Assembly: GCF_040372045.1 (NCBI RefSeq)
Contig: NZ_BAABWH010000001.1
Strand: one strand, 5' to 3'
DNA: 64,000 nucleotides
Source: Thalassolituus sp006212115
Lineage (GTDB): Bacteria; Pseudomonadota; Gammaproteobacteria; Pseudomonadales; Oceanobacteraceae
In this document: one piece after another, positions 16,999 through 26,165 of the stretch
How positions within the stretch are numbered: the first letter of the stretch is position 1
How the letters are laid out: every line of letters begins with the position of its first letter
Position numbers and translations under genes: made by a program
The notes under the pieces: generated by a model
What the model was told of the DNA's origin: nothing
Seen by the model: the letters and a program-made list of their open reading frames with translations, nothing else
The model's database searches: none

Positions 16999-17778
16999 TC
17001 AGTAGCGCTTCTTAACAGCGTCAGGATCTGTCGGCATGCCGAACTGATTGGTTTCCGCCGCGGCTTCCTTGGACAGTGCTTTCGACAGATTGTCCACCGT
17101 GTCCGCCGGTAGCTCGTTCTTTTCACCACGATAGAGTGCCGCAGTTTTTTCCGCAATGGCCTTCACCCGAGCGTTTTTCTCCGGAAATTGAATATCAAAC
17201 TCAATCAGCAACTTGCGCGCAGCCTTGAAGTAATTTGCAGCAGTGACAATGTCACCCCGACTGGCAGCAACGTCACCTTGTGCCGTGTAGGTGTCCACTT
17301 CTCGCTCGAGCAGCGTCATTTTAAGATAACGGCGGTACTCCACCATGGCTGTTTCGGAGATCACCTTCTTTTTCGCCATCAGCGACAAGGCTTTCAGGAT
17401 GGAGGAAAACTGGCGACGCCCATATTTCAGCTCGCGATCACTTTTCAGCACTTTCCGATACGAAGTCGCAGCCTGGATTTTCTGAGAATAGGGTTCCGGG
17501 TCGAAGGGCTCACCGGCGGCGTCGGTACCAGCCTGTTTCGCCGCCAGATCGTAGAGCTCACTGATACGCTCCAGAACCGCAGACTGAATGTCTTTGTGAT
17601 TGTCCACCAACATCAGATACTCGAGCGCTTCCAACAGATCACCCGCTTTTTGACGTATGACCCGCGCCTGATTCTGCCTCGCCTGTTTTCTCTGAAGTGA
17701 GCGGTTGTATACGACGGCTCCCAACATCAACAGCGTCAGCGGAACTGCGATGGCCAGAATCAGTCCGATAGCTGACAT
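16999..17778 (-). CDS. Membrane-anchored helical protein, unknown function
   Basis: A 259-residue protein with one N-terminal membrane helix (about 5-22) and a long, charged, mostly helical body with TPR-like regions (EYRRYLKMTLLEREVDTY, then AANYFKAARKLL). ATG 17778 is chosen over TTG 17787 because GGAG lies nine bases upstream. It diverges from topA across a 310-bp gap. I do not recognise a named family; homologues would be expected next to topA in relatives. Confidence 0.75.
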   Translation of the reverse strand: MSAIGLILAIAVPLTLLMLGAVVYNRSLQRKQARQNQARVIRQKAGDLLEALEYLMLVDNHKDIQSAVLERISELYDLAAKQAGTDAAGEPFDPEPYSQKIQAATSYRKVLKSDRELKYGRRQFSSILKALSLMAKKKVISETAMVEYRRYLKMTLLEREVDTYTAQGDVAASRGDIVTAANYFKAARKLLIEFDIQFPEKNARVKAIAEKTAALYRGEKNELPADTVDNLSKALSKEAAAETNQFGMPTDPDAVKKRY

Positions 17779-17858
17779 ATTTTTCAACTCCGTATGTTTT
17801 GTGCTATTCCTGAAAACAGTGGGACAGCGATCCCCGTATAAGTTGCCCCCTGCTGGTC

Positions 17859-17893
17859 GGCCTGACAGGCCACCGCTCCGGTATACCGCAGGG
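17859..17893. other. Palindromes between the divergent genes
   Basis: GGCCTG-A-CAGGCC (17859-17871) lies inside an outer pair CCCTGC (17848-17853)/GCAGGG (17888-17893). The 310-bp gap between the unknown membrane protein and topA also holds the topA promoter; nothing else is visible there. Confidence 0.35.
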
Positions 17894-17955
17894 TAAGTAA
17901 CTCAAAGTTTAGCAAGGATTTACGGAGATGCTGGATCAACTGGGCGATGAGAAAC

Positions 17956-17984
17956 TTGACCTCACCCCATGTTTTGGTTTTAAA
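17956..17984 (+). promoter_or_regulatory. Probable sigma-70 promoter of topA
   Basis: TTGACC (17956-17961), a 17-bp spacer and TTTAAA (17979-17984) fit a sigma-70 promoter 105 bp before the topA start. The predicted transcript would begin near 17991 and carry the hairpin 18002-18030 (CTGTCTGGC with GCCGGACAG, one G-U pair) close to its 5' end. Confidence 0.5.
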
Positions 17985-18088
17985 GTGTCGCCTGAATGAG
18001 CCTGTCTGGCGTCTTCATCAAGCCGGACAGTGGTATACAAGGTGCTATGAGAATTGATACGCACCCCAACAAGGTATCTGAACGGACT

Positions 18089-20797
18089 ATGGGCAAATCA
18101 CTGGTGATTGTGGAGTCGCCTGCTAAGGCGAAGACGATCAATAAGTATCTGGGCAAGGATTTCATCGTTAAGTCCAGCGTCGGCCACATTCGTGATCTTC
18201 CAACATCGGGTGGCGCAACCAAGTCAGACCCGAAAGAACGTGCCCGTCAGGCGGCATTGACCCGCAAAATGTCACCTGATGAAAAAGCCGCCTATAAAAA
18301 GAAGAAGGCGCACGATCAACTTATCAACCGCATGGGTATCGACCCAGACCACGACTGGGCAGCCAGCTATGAAGTTTTGCCCGGCAAAGAGAAAGTAGTC
18401 GAAGAGCTCCAGAAACTCGCGAAGAATGCTGACCAAATCTATCTCGCAACGGATTTGGACCGCGAAGGAGAAGCCATCGCCTGGCACTTGCGTGAGGTGA
18501 TTGGCAAAGACGCCAAGCCGTACCGCCGGGTCGTCTTCAACGAGATTACTAAGAAAGCCATTCAGGCAGCTTTTGAAAAGCCTGCCGAACTGGATCTGGA
18601 CCGGGTCAATGCGCAGCAGGCACGCCGCTTCCTCGATCGGGTAGTGGGTTTTATGGTGTCACCTCTGCTCTGGGCGAAAGTGGCGAGAGGTTTGTCTGCA
18701 GGGCGTGTTCAGTCTGTCGCTGTGCGACTGATCGTTGAACGCGAGCGAGAGATTCGTGCCTTTATTCCGGAAGAATACTGGGAAGCCTTTGCCAACCTGA
18801 AATCCGATGCCGGTGACGACATCCGCGCTCAGGTTGTGAAAGTGAATGGACAGGAATTCCGTCCAACCAACGAATCCGACACATCATCGGCACTGGATAT
18901 TATCCGCAAAGGTCCTTTCAAAGTGACCAAGCGTGAAGATAAACCGACCAGTTCCCGTCCGGCTGCGCCGTTTATCACGTCGACACTGCAACAGGCTGCG
19001 AGTACGCGTCTGGGCTTTAGTGTGAAAAAGACGATGACTCTGGCTCAGCGACTCTACGAGGCTGGTTACATTACCTATATGCGTACTGACTCGACCAATC
19101 TGAGTCAGGATGCCGTTGCCAGTGTGCGCGACTACATCAGCAGCAAACTCGGCGATGCGTATCTGCCGGATAACCCACGCCAGTACAGCAGCAAAGAAGG
19201 TGCTCAGGAAGCGCACGAAGCAATCCGCCCTTCGGATGTTCGTCTGCGTTCCGGCGACCTGTCCTCCATGGAGCCCGATGCAGAGCGCTTATACGACCTG
19301 ATCTGGCGTCGTTTTGTTGCCTGTCAGACAAACGATGCGAAGTTTACAAGTACCACAGTCACCGTCCATTCCGGTGATTATGAAATGCGCACCAAAGGCC
19401 GCGTAATCCGTTTCGATGGTCATCTGAAAGTCTTGCCACCCGTTGGTAGCAAAGGCGACGACGATGTTCTGCTTCCGGACGTTCAGGAAGGTGACGAACT
19501 CGCGCTACAAGAGCTTGAGCCGAAGCAGCATTTCACTAAACCAGCGCCCCGCTTCTCGGAAGCCGCACTGGTGAAAGAACTGGAAAAACGAGGCATTGGT
19601 CGTCCTTCCACCTATGCGTCGATTATTTCGACCATTCAGGATCGCGGTTACGTTAGCCTCAAGGGACGACGTTTTTATGCTGAGAAGATGGGTGACATCG
19701 TTACCAGTCGACTGACTGAGAATTTCACCGATCTGATGGACTACAGCTTTACCGCCAATATGGAAGAAAAACTGGATGAAATTGCCGATGGCAATGCCAG
19801 CTGGAAGGCGGTGCTCAATGAGTTCTACAGCGACTTCACAACGAAGCTCGACGATGCCAGCAGTGACGACGGCATGCGCCCCAATGATCCGGTTAACACG
19901 GACATTGAATGCCCAACCTGCTCGAGAACTATGCAAATCCGTACCGGTTCTACAGGCGTATTCCTTGGTTGCTCAGGCTACAGCTTGCCGCCGAAGGAAC
20001 GTTGCACACAAACAATGAATTTAATTCCGGGTGACGAAGTCACCAGCGCGGATGAGGATGACGAAGCGGAAAGCCGTCGCTTGATGGATAAACGCCGCTG
20101 TAAGATTTGTGACGCTGCCATGGAAAGCTACCTACTCGATGAAAAGCGGAAGGTACATATTTGTGGTAACAACCCAGACTGCGAAGGTTTTGAGGTAGAA
20201 AACGGTCAATTCAAGATCAAGGGCTACGACGGCCCAACGCTTGAATGTGACAAGTGCGGATCAGAAATGCAGCTCAAGTCTGGCCGCTTTGGTAAGTACT
20301 TCGGTTGCACCAACGATGAATGTAAAAACACCCGTAAACTTCTAAAGAATGGCGAAGCGGCTCCTCCGAAAATGGACCCGGTGCCGATGCCTGAATTGCA
20401 GTGTGAAAAAGTCGAAGATACGTATGTTCTGCGCGACGGTGCCAGTGGCTTATTCCTTGCCGCGAGCCAGTTTCCTAAGAAGCGGGAAACACGCGCGCCA
20501 CTCGTTTCTGAAATAGTCCCGCACAAAGACGAAATTGATCCGAAGTATCATTTTCTGATGAGTGCTCCTCAGCAGGACAGCGACGGTAATCCTGCCATCA
20601 TCCGTTACAGCCGTAAGTCGAAAGAGCAGTACGTTATGACGGAAAATGACGGCAAAGCGACTGGCTGGACGGCTACTTTCGACGGTAAGCAGTGGAACAT
20701 TACGGAAAAGAAAAAAGCGGCTCCCAAAAAGGCTGCGCCCAAGAAGAAAGCCGCTACGCCAAAGAAATCAACAGCCAAAAAGACTACGACTAAGTAG
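18089..20797 (+). CDS. topA: DNA topoisomerase I
   Basis: A 902-residue type IA topoisomerase that relaxes negative supercoils. The Toprim domain begins at the N-terminus (LVIVESPAKAKTI, DLDREGEAIAWH), and the catalytic tyrosine is in GYITYMRTDSTNLS (about 320). The C-terminal half has three tetracysteine zinc ribbons (CPTC...C, CKIC...C, CDKCGSEMQ...C) and ends in a Lys/Ala/Pro-rich tail (AAPKKAAPKKKAATPKK). ATG 18089 is chosen since homologues begin MGKSLVIVES; upstream in-frame ATGs at 17996 and 18047 lack good ribosome sites. The basic tail is an addition often seen in Oceanospirillales and pseudomonads and likely binds DNA. Confidence 0.96.
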   Translation: MGKSLVIVESPAKAKTINKYLGKDFIVKSSVGHIRDLPTSGGATKSDPKERARQAALTRKMSPDEKAAYKKKKAHDQLINRMGIDPDHDWAASYEVLPGKEKVVEELQKLAKNADQIYLATDLDREGEAIAWHLREVIGKDAKPYRRVVFNEITKKAIQAAFEKPAELDLDRVNAQQARRFLDRVVGFMVSPLLWAKVARGLSAGRVQSVAVRLIVEREREIRAFIPEEYWEAFANLKSDAGDDIRAQVVKVNGQEFRPTNESDTSSALDIIRKGPFKVTKREDKPTSSRPAAPFITSTLQQAASTRLGFSVKKTMTLAQRLYEAGYITYMRTDSTNLSQDAVASVRDYISSKLGDAYLPDNPRQYSSKEGAQEAHEAIRPSDVRLRSGDLSSMEPDAERLYDLIWRRFVACQTNDAKFTSTTVTVHSGDYEMRTKGRVIRFDGHLKVLPPVGSKGDDDVLLPDVQEGDELALQELEPKQHFTKPAPRFSEAALVKELEKRGIGRPSTYASIISTIQDRGYVSLKGRRFYAEKMGDIVTSRLTENFTDLMDYSFTANMEEKLDEIADGNASWKAVLNEFYSDFTTKLDDASSDDGMRPNDPVNTDIECPTCSRTMQIRTGSTGVFLGCSGYSLPPKERCTQTMNLIPGDEVTSADEDDEAESRRLMDKRRCKICDAAMESYLLDEKRKVHICGNNPDCEGFEVENGQFKIKGYDGPTLECDKCGSEMQLKSGRFGKYFGCTNDECKNTRKLLKNGEAAPPKMDPVPMPELQCEKVEDTYVLRDGASGLFLAASQFPKKRETRAPLVSEIVPHKDEIDPKYHFLMSAPQQDSDGNPAIIRYSRKSKEQYVMTENDGKATGWTATFDGKQWNITEKKKAAPKKAAPKKKAATPKKSTAKKTTTK

Positions 20798-20809
20798 TCA
20801 GGCGGCACT

Positions 20810-20837
20810 TGTCAGCGCCTGAGTGCAGGCGCTGACA
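20810..20837 (+). other. Perfect 12-bp hairpin after topA
   Basis: TGTCAGCGCCTG and CAGGCGCTGACA pair perfectly over the loop AGTG, 12 nt after the topA stop. No T tract follows, so it is not a canonical terminator; it could block 3' exonucleases or support Rho-dependent ends. Confidence 0.65.
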
Positions 20838-20921
20838 GTCCTCCCTTCCCCTACTCCCACCCGCTCAATTCATGCTTTTTTCTGATGTGAATACGATATT
20901 GCCTTGATAGGCTGATTTTCA

Positions 20922-20935
20922 CCCTGACATCAGGG
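20922..20935. promoter_or_regulatory. Inverted repeat upstream of the ComEA-like gene
   Basis: CCCTGA-CA-TCAGGG, a 6-bp perfect inverted repeat 51 bp before the start codon, is a possible operator. No convincing promoter hexamers flank it. Confidence 0.3.
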
Positions 20936-20985
20936 AGCTCTGCTGTATCGAGTATTTCATCTCATCAAAGCAAAAAGGAAAAACC

Positions 20986-21258
20986 ATGAAAGGATTACTG
21001 ACTGCAATTTCTCTGGTTATGGCGCTGGCCTGGAATACTGCTCAGGCAGAGGAGCCCGCAACTGGACCGGTCAACCTCAATACTGCGACGGCCGAGGAGT
21101 TGAGTGAATTAAAAGGCATCGGAAAAGCAAAGGCGGAAGCCATTATTGCTCACCGCAAAGAGCACGGCGAATTTCGTAAAGTCGAAGAGCTCACCGAAGT
21201 AAAAGGCATTGGCGATTCTATTCTGGATTCGAACCGTCCCCTGCTCAGCCTCGAATAA
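20986..21258 (+). CDS. ComEA-like helix-hairpin-helix protein
   Basis: A 90-residue exported protein: signal peptide (about 1-21, ending AQA), then one pair of helix-hairpin-helix motifs (TAEELSELKGIGKAKAEAII and VEELTEVKGIGDSI) of the ComEA/YbaV type that binds DNA without sequence preference. Starts NLNTA as is usual for this family. The gram-negative members are periplasmic and linked to DNA uptake or to unknown roles. A good ribosome site AAAAGGA precedes ATG 20986. It is monocistronic, ended by the terminator at 21282-21305. Confidence 0.9.
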   Translation: MKGLLTAISLVMALAWNTAQAEEPATGPVNLNTATAEELSELKGIGKAKAEAIIAHRKEHGEFRKVEELTEVKGIGDSILDSNRPLLSLE

Positions 21259-21278
21259 ACGGCAGTATTTCAGGCAAT

Positions 21279-21305
21279 AAAAAGGAGGCTAATGCCTCCT
21301 TTTTT
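21279..21305. terminator. Bidirectional terminator
   Basis: AAGGAGGC (21282-21289) pairs with GCCTCCTT (21294-21301) over TAAT and is followed by six Ts; the A-rich left flank serves the convergent lipoprotein gene on the minus strand. Confidence 0.9.
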
Positions 21306-21314
21306 ATTGGATCG

Positions 21315-22028
21315 TTATTCAACGAATGTGCAACGCCCCCATTCGCATCGGACAATACTCAGTGGCTTGTCTTCGCAGGCTACGTTGTAAATTTCGTATG
21401 GCCATTCACCCTTGATAAGGCTGACCTCTTCACGATCACAAGACTCCTGATCAGAGAGTTTCTCTACCACGTAGAGTGATCGTCCATATTGCTTCCCAGC
21501 GGCGGTATCCACCATGCCTTTGCGCTGACGATAACGCTCTTCATTGCGTTCTGCAGAGGCCTTCAGGCTCCATAGAGCACCCTGGATCTCGTCAGAACCT
21601 TTAATGTCCCATTTACCGGCCTGATATTGACCAAGCACCTCGAGACAGAGAGCTTCTTTATCAGATGCATCATTCAGCTTTTTGTTCACTGTCTGCTCCG
21701 CACGCTCCTGAACTTCCTGCGTCAGACTCATTGCTAACCGAGCGCCGGTGTCGAGACGCGTATCCGTCACAGTCACAAGATTGTACGCCAGACCAAAATC
21801 CGCGGCTTCTACGGTCGCTTTATTACGTTGCCACCAATCTGCCCGAGCCGCATCGGCAGCATAATTCGCACGCGCACTGACAGCGGCACACTCATAGCGC
21901 CAGGTATTCATCATTGCATCGGCCTGAAGGGCATAAAAAACAGCATCACCTTTCGGTGAAAGAGAATTAGTAGCGCAGCCCGTCAGTACGACAGACGCTG
22001 CGACCAGCGATGAGAAAACACGAAACAT
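21315..22028 (-). CDS. Putative lipoprotein
   Basis: A 237-residue protein with a lipoprotein signal peptide and lipobox LTGC (Cys18), so it is likely lipidated and held in the outer or inner membrane. The mature part is helical with several cysteines (two near the end, CDREE and CEWGRC). I do not recognise the family. It is transcribed toward the ComEA-like gene, sharing its terminator, and stands alone. Confidence 0.75.
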   Translation of the reverse strand: MFRVFSSLVAASVVLTGCATNSLSPKGDAVFYALQADAMMNTWRYECAAVSARANYAADAARADWWQRNKATVEAADFGLAYNLVTVTDTRLDTGARLAMSLTQEVQERAEQTVNKKLNDASDKEALCLEVLGQYQAGKWDIKGSDEIQGALWSLKASAERNEERYRQRKGMVDTAAGKQYGRSLYVVEKLSDQESCDREEVSLIKGEWPYEIYNVACEDKPLSIVRCEWGRCTFVE

Positions 22029-22114
22029 GAAATTATCCCTACAGATTGAGCAGTATCCTGAGTTTCCTCAATCTTTCAGGCTTTAGCAAGGCCGTGGAGC
22101 GCCCGATGCCGCAA

Positions 22115-23254
22115 TCAGGCACCGAGTAAACGATCCAGCCCACCATGGAAGCCCCGTAGTGCATTAAGACGACTGTCATCCGGAACAAGCGCCTCCATCA
22201 TTTTCTGCAGCGTGTCGCGCGGTTCCTGAAGCATAGAGGCGCGATCCAATGCATCGGTATAGCTTTTGACGTAATCCGCAATCATGTTTTGCTGTGACTG
22301 CAAGCGAGCGGTTGGTAGAGACGGCCCGGATTCGCCGTACGCCCGTGCGACATTGGAGAAGCTACGCTGGCGTAACTCGAGACTCATAGACGCCAGTTCA
22401 TTGCCATCAAAGCCCAACGACATAGCCTCTTCCAGCGCCGCACCAAGGTCACCACCATAAAAGGTTTCACTGAGCGAACCGACGTCGTCAAACAGCGTCT
22501 GCAGAGCCTGCAGTTCGGCGTCATCCAGAGTTCCCTCTACCTGCATATCATATCGACTGGAGTAGCCACTGGCCGTCAGCTCATACCCCCCAGCAGACAG
22601 GCTCACCCCGCCTTCTCGCTGGCGAAAGTTAACAGTTACTTTATCGCCGTCCCGGGTAACAACTTCCAAGGCCATGCTCTGGGATCTGCCGCTCGCTGCA
22701 AAGGTAAATGGACTACCGGCAGCAGGAGGCGTCTCGCCATCATCTGTTTCAACCGGCTCAGTAGCGCCATCATCCGCATTTTCATCAGAGCCTTCCTCAG
22801 CTGGCGCGAGAAGGCTTGGTGTTTGGCCTGCTTCAATCTCTGCGAGTCCCTCATTGATCAGTGTCTCGCCACGATCGATCTCTGTCGCCAGACCGTCATT
22901 GAGCTTACCCAAATCCTCCAGAATAGCGCGGGCGTCTGCATAGCCTTTCTCTATTCCTTCACGGGCAGCGTTCAGTCGCTCTGCGATACGTTCCTCTGAT
23001 GCCCCCTCTGCACGTAATGTCTCCACACTCTGGTTCACAAAACGCAGGATATTGGTCGCTGTCACCTCTGCACTCTGAGGAGTGACAGACGACACAGGAG
23101 CAGTGCTACTAACTTCCTTGGATGCTTTCGGGTCACCGGCGTTTTTCGCACCGCCCGAGCCATTGTTTTCGGGGCGCGAGCGCAGCGCGCCTTCATTACG
23201 AAAACTGGTGAATTCGGTCGTGCGAGTGAAGGAAGAGAAGGATGATGTGATCAT
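22115..23254 (-). CDS. DUF5610-domain protein
   Basis: A 379-residue soluble protein. Residues about 60-135 carry the DUF5610-type helical segment (TNILRFVNQSVETLRAEGAS and RLNAAREGIEKGYADARAIL). An acidic low-complexity linker (about 150-178) leads to a beta-rich C-terminal half. No signal peptide is visible. The family is of unknown function in marine and soil Gammaproteobacteria. It starts at ATG 23254 and is flanked by unrelated genes, probably monocistronic. Confidence 0.7.
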   Translation of the reverse strand: MITSSFSSFTRTTEFTSFRNEGALRSRPENNGSGGAKNAGDPKASKEVSSTAPVSSVTPQSAEVTATNILRFVNQSVETLRAEGASEERIAERLNAAREGIEKGYADARAILEDLGKLNDGLATEIDRGETLINEGLAEIEAGQTPSLLAPAEEGSDENADDGATEPVETDDGETPPAAGSPFTFAASGRSQSMALEVVTRDGDKVTVNFRQREGGVSLSAGGYELTASGYSSRYDMQVEGTLDDAELQALQTLFDDVGSLSETFYGGDLGAALEEAMSLGFDGNELASMSLELRQRSFSNVARAYGESGPSLPTARLQSQQNMIADYVKSYTDALDRASMLQEPRDTLQKMMEALVPDDSRLNALRGFHGGLDRLLGA

Positions 23255-23382
23255 ATCCAGCCCCCGGAGGAATGACTGATGAATGTCATTACTGTATCGG
23301 TCGGGCGGCTAAAATCTTTAGCACATTGGCGCAACAAGTCTCGCCTGTCGCATAAAGAGGTTAATCAGGTCGCAAGGATCGC

Positions 23383-24402
23383 CTAACTGCGGCGACTGTT
23401 GCGGTATTCAACCGGGGTCTGATTGGTCCAACGCTTAAAAGCCCGGTAAAAGGTGCTCGGCTCGGAGAAGCCTGTCAGGTAGACAATTTCATCGATGCTC
23501 TCGTCTGTACCAGACAACAGACGCTTAGCCAGGTTGCAGCGATAATCAGCCAACAGCTGGTTGAAATTGGTACCCGCTTCTGTCAGGCGGGTACGCAGCG
23601 TGCGCGGTTTCATATCAAGCCGTCCGGCAACATCGTCCAGAGTCACCTGCCCTGTTTCCAGAACTTCACCAAAGACTTTATATACTCGGGTTACAACGTC
23701 CTGTCGCTCGAGCTTGGCGACGTGCTCACTGGCCAGCTTTTCATGTAGCTGCAGTAACTCTGGCTCCGCGTGTAACGAGGGCAGATCAAGCAGACTATCG
23801 TCAAAGCGAATACGATTTTCGGAGCAGGAAAAGCGCACATCACAATCGAATATACGCTGGTGCTCTTTGCAGTTAGCAGGCTCTGGATGTGTGAACTCGA
23901 TCGCCGCAGGCCGGAACTGATCATCGGTCACATAACCGAAGAAACGTACCAGACCAAGCACCATACACTCGTTCAGGTGACGTAGACCGATCACCTTGTC
24001 ACTGGCCGACTCAACTTTCACCGACGCCTGATGACTGTCAATCTCAATACTCGCCTGAGAAGCATCACTGAGAAGGCGCTGATAACTCAGAGCCCGCTTG
24101 AGCCCTTCACCAAAGGTCGGGCTGGACAGAAACAGGTACTGCAACACCTGCCCCTTGTAGACAGGCATGTGTTCGCCAAGGTGAATACCAATATCCGGGT
24201 CGGACGTTACGTCCTCCATCACGCTCCAGAATATAATCTGAGCATCGTGGGGCGTGCGAAGATTACGATCCTGCAGGACTTCCGGCGTAACGCCCAGTCT
24301 CTGCCATACCTCGTCAGCATTAATACCCATTTTCAGCATCGCATGATGCGCCAGTTGGATCATAATGCCGGAGTCTCGCAATTCAGCCATTCCGCCAGAC
24401 AT
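23383..24402 (-). CDS. AraC-family transcriptional regulator
   Basis: A 339-residue regulator with the Arabinose_bd-type N-terminal domain and a C-terminal double helix-turn-helix (DDVAGRLDMKPRTLRTRL; YLTGFSEPSTFYRAFKRWT). The start is uncertain: the frame is open to a TTG at 24507, but ATG 24402 (or 24390, MAELRDSG) better fits homologues, and none has a strong ribosome site. It diverges from the MaoC-type dehydratase gene, which is the obvious target candidate; many such pairs act in fatty-acid or polyhydroxyalkanoate metabolism (inference). Confidence 0.88.
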   Translation of the reverse strand: MSGGMAELRDSGIMIQLAHHAMLKMGINADEVWQRLGVTPEVLQDRNLRTPHDAQIIFWSVMEDVTSDPDIGIHLGEHMPVYKGQVLQYLFLSSPTFGEGLKRALSYQRLLSDASQASIEIDSHQASVKVESASDKVIGLRHLNECMVLGLVRFFGYVTDDQFRPAAIEFTHPEPANCKEHQRIFDCDVRFSCSENRIRFDDSLLDLPSLHAEPELLQLHEKLASEHVAKLERQDVVTRVYKVFGEVLETGQVTLDDVAGRLDMKPRTLRTRLTEAGTNFNQLLADYRCNLAKRLLSGTDESIDEIVYLTGFSEPSTFYRAFKRWTNQTPVEYRNSRRS

Positions 24403-24510
24403 AAGTGTTTGATATTCCAAAGAAGAGAGGGTGAGATTTTGCCAGATACGCTGACGTCTGCAAGCGTTATTGACCGATCTGACGCAGATAAGTATGGATT
24501 GCGCCAATGG

Positions 24511-24538
24511 TTGACCGGGATTGCAGGACTAGTATCTG
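24511..24538 (+). promoter_or_regulatory. Candidate promoter of the MaoC-type gene
   Basis: TTGACC (24511-24516), a 16-bp spacer and TATCTG (24533-24538) lie 43 bp before the ATG, within the AraC/dehydratase divergent gap. Moderate match to sigma-70. Confidence 0.35.
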
Positions 24539-24580
24539 GCCTGATATGTGTCAGAAAAGAGTTTCTTCAGGACTTTATTT

Positions 24581-25456
24581 ATGTATCACGCAACCCGTAT
24601 TGAGTTAAAAAAGCTTCCAAGCGTCGCGAACCACACCGTTCGTTCGGCCTTTTCACGTAACACGAATACCCGTAATCCAGAGCTTCCGAATATGGATGCG
24701 GTTATCTATGGTCACGTTCCAAGTAAGAAGAACGTGAAGGACTACGCCGGCCTTTGTGGTTTCGATACCAAAAGCGACGTACTGCCTATTACCTACCCGC
24801 ACACAGTCGCGTTCAAACTGCACATGGAACTGATGCTTCACCGCACTTTCCCGCTGGGCATTATGGGTATGGTGCACGTGACCAACAAAATCACTCAGCA
24901 TCGCGCCATCAAAGTGGGCGAGGCGATTGACGTACGTGCTTTCTTCGCCGGTGCGAATCGCACTCATAAAGGCTTGGAAGTCAGTCTGCGTACTGAAATC
25001 CGCATTGGTATGGATCTGGTTTGGGAAGGTTTAAGCACCTACCTGGCACTCCTGCCAAGCAAAGGCATCGAGAAGAAAGAAGCAGCAAAAGTGCTTCCGG
25101 AAAATCCAGAGTTCACTGAAAACGAAACCTGGACTCTGCCGTCTAACCTGGGCCTGAAATATGGACCGGTTGCTGGTGACCCAAATCCAATTCACTGGGG
25201 TGTTATCGCTGCTAAAGCGTTCGGCTTCAAGCGCCATCTGGCACACGGTATGTGGACGAAGGGCCGCGCTGCTGCGACTGCTCACAAACTGTTGGGATCT
25301 GAAGCTGCGGAAATCTACGTTGAGTTCAAGCGTCCTATTTTCCTGCCTGCGAAAATTGAAATGCACTCAGGTAAGGCGGAAGGTCAGGTTGATTTCGAAG
25401 TCGCCGCCACCCGCAATGATGACATCCATCTGGCAGGCTACATCAAAGCCCTGTGA
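24581..25456 (+). CDS. MaoC-like acyl dehydratase
   Basis: A 291-residue hotdog-fold protein. The second half has the hydratase-2 motif GDPNPIHWGVIAAKAFGFKR followed by HLAHGMWTKGRA, with the Asp and His of the catalytic dyad present; the first half is a diverged non-catalytic hotdog (PHTVAFKLHMELM). It would hydrate or dehydrate enoyl-CoA-type substrates. ATG 24581 with CAGGA eight bases upstream is preferred to GTG 24548. Divergent AraC regulator adjacent. Confidence 0.88.
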   Translation: MYHATRIELKKLPSVANHTVRSAFSRNTNTRNPELPNMDAVIYGHVPSKKNVKDYAGLCGFDTKSDVLPITYPHTVAFKLHMELMLHRTFPLGIMGMVHVTNKITQHRAIKVGEAIDVRAFFAGANRTHKGLEVSLRTEIRIGMDLVWEGLSTYLALLPSKGIEKKEAAKVLPENPEFTENETWTLPSNLGLKYGPVAGDPNPIHWGVIAAKAFGFKRHLAHGMWTKGRAAATAHKLLGSEAAEIYVEFKRPIFLPAKIEMHSGKAEGQVDFEVAATRNDDIHLAGYIKAL

Positions 25457-25463
25457 CAGATGT

Positions 25464-25484
25464 CTGTCCGGCCCTGCCGGACAG
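25464..25484 (+). other. Hairpin after the dehydratase
   Basis: CTGTCCGG pairs with CCGGACAG over CCCTG eight nt after the stop codon. No T tract follows, so termination is doubtful. Confidence 0.45.
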
Positions 25485-25510
25485 AACCGGCAGGCCCTGC
25501 CTGGGTCTGC

Positions 25511-25912
25511 CTAACCCACACCACTTCCCGCTTTTCCCTCTTTCAGCCACGCCAGCGCAGTAGCACGATCGCTGAACAGTCGCACTGGATAATCCGGCGC
25601 ATGATAAGACAGAAACATTGATGTCAGGTGCTTCAACATAAATGAGTCCCCTACAACCGCAAAAGCAGACGTACTCGCCTGTACCGTCGGATTCGAAGCA
25701 TGAATCTGAACTTCGAAATCAACGGTCAACACATCTGGTACAAGCAAGACGACCGCGCAGGGCTGCTTACCCCGCTGACGGACCCGCTGCTTATAAAGCG
25801 TATGCATAAGCTCAAGGCTCAGGTGACTGAACCCTGTCAGATCGTGGAGGATAATATCTCCATCTACCTCATAGCCCGGTGCCAGGCCCAAACCCGTGTC
25901 TCGAATAGACAT
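25511..25912 (-). CDS. Small unknown protein, STAS/SpoIIAA-like layout
   Basis: A 133-residue soluble protein. The sequence order (GDIILHDLTGFSHLSLEL, a central beta-strand region, then LFSDRATALAWLKEG at the end) matches the beta-alpha pattern of SpoIIAA/STAS-like proteins, whose last helix often reads R-x-F-x-x-x-x-x-A-x-x-W-L. This is a fold guess without a firm family. ATG 25912 has no strong ribosome site. Convergent with the dehydratase. Confidence 0.55.
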   Translation of the reverse strand: MSIRDTGLGLAPGYEVDGDIILHDLTGFSHLSLELMHTLYKQRVRQRGKQPCAVVLLVPDVLTVDFEVQIHASNPTVQASTSAFAVVGDSFMLKHLTSMFLSYHAPDYPVRLFSDRATALAWLKEGKAGSGVG

Positions 25913-26165
25913 ATTTCAATCAGTTATAAAAATCTAAGTGGTTCAAACTATCTGAAAATGTTCGAAATGAAAACCTAATTACGACGCCCCTCGTGGGAAA
26001 GTCGGATACCTGCTCGCTATGAATCAATATTAAGGACTGTAAGTTGGCCCCATCATTGTTATCATGTGAGCAGGCAGCTCTGAATATAGTCGTGCCTGTC
26101 CGTCTCAGCCAGTTACAAGTTGACGCAAAGACGGCCTTTAACAATAACAAGAATGGATATACATC

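Noticed and set aside
17928..17999. 23-codon ORF (MLDQLGDEK...) upstream of topA with AAGGA nine bases before it
   Set aside because: The best topA promoter lies inside it, so the topA transcript would not contain it, and no other promoter for it is visible.
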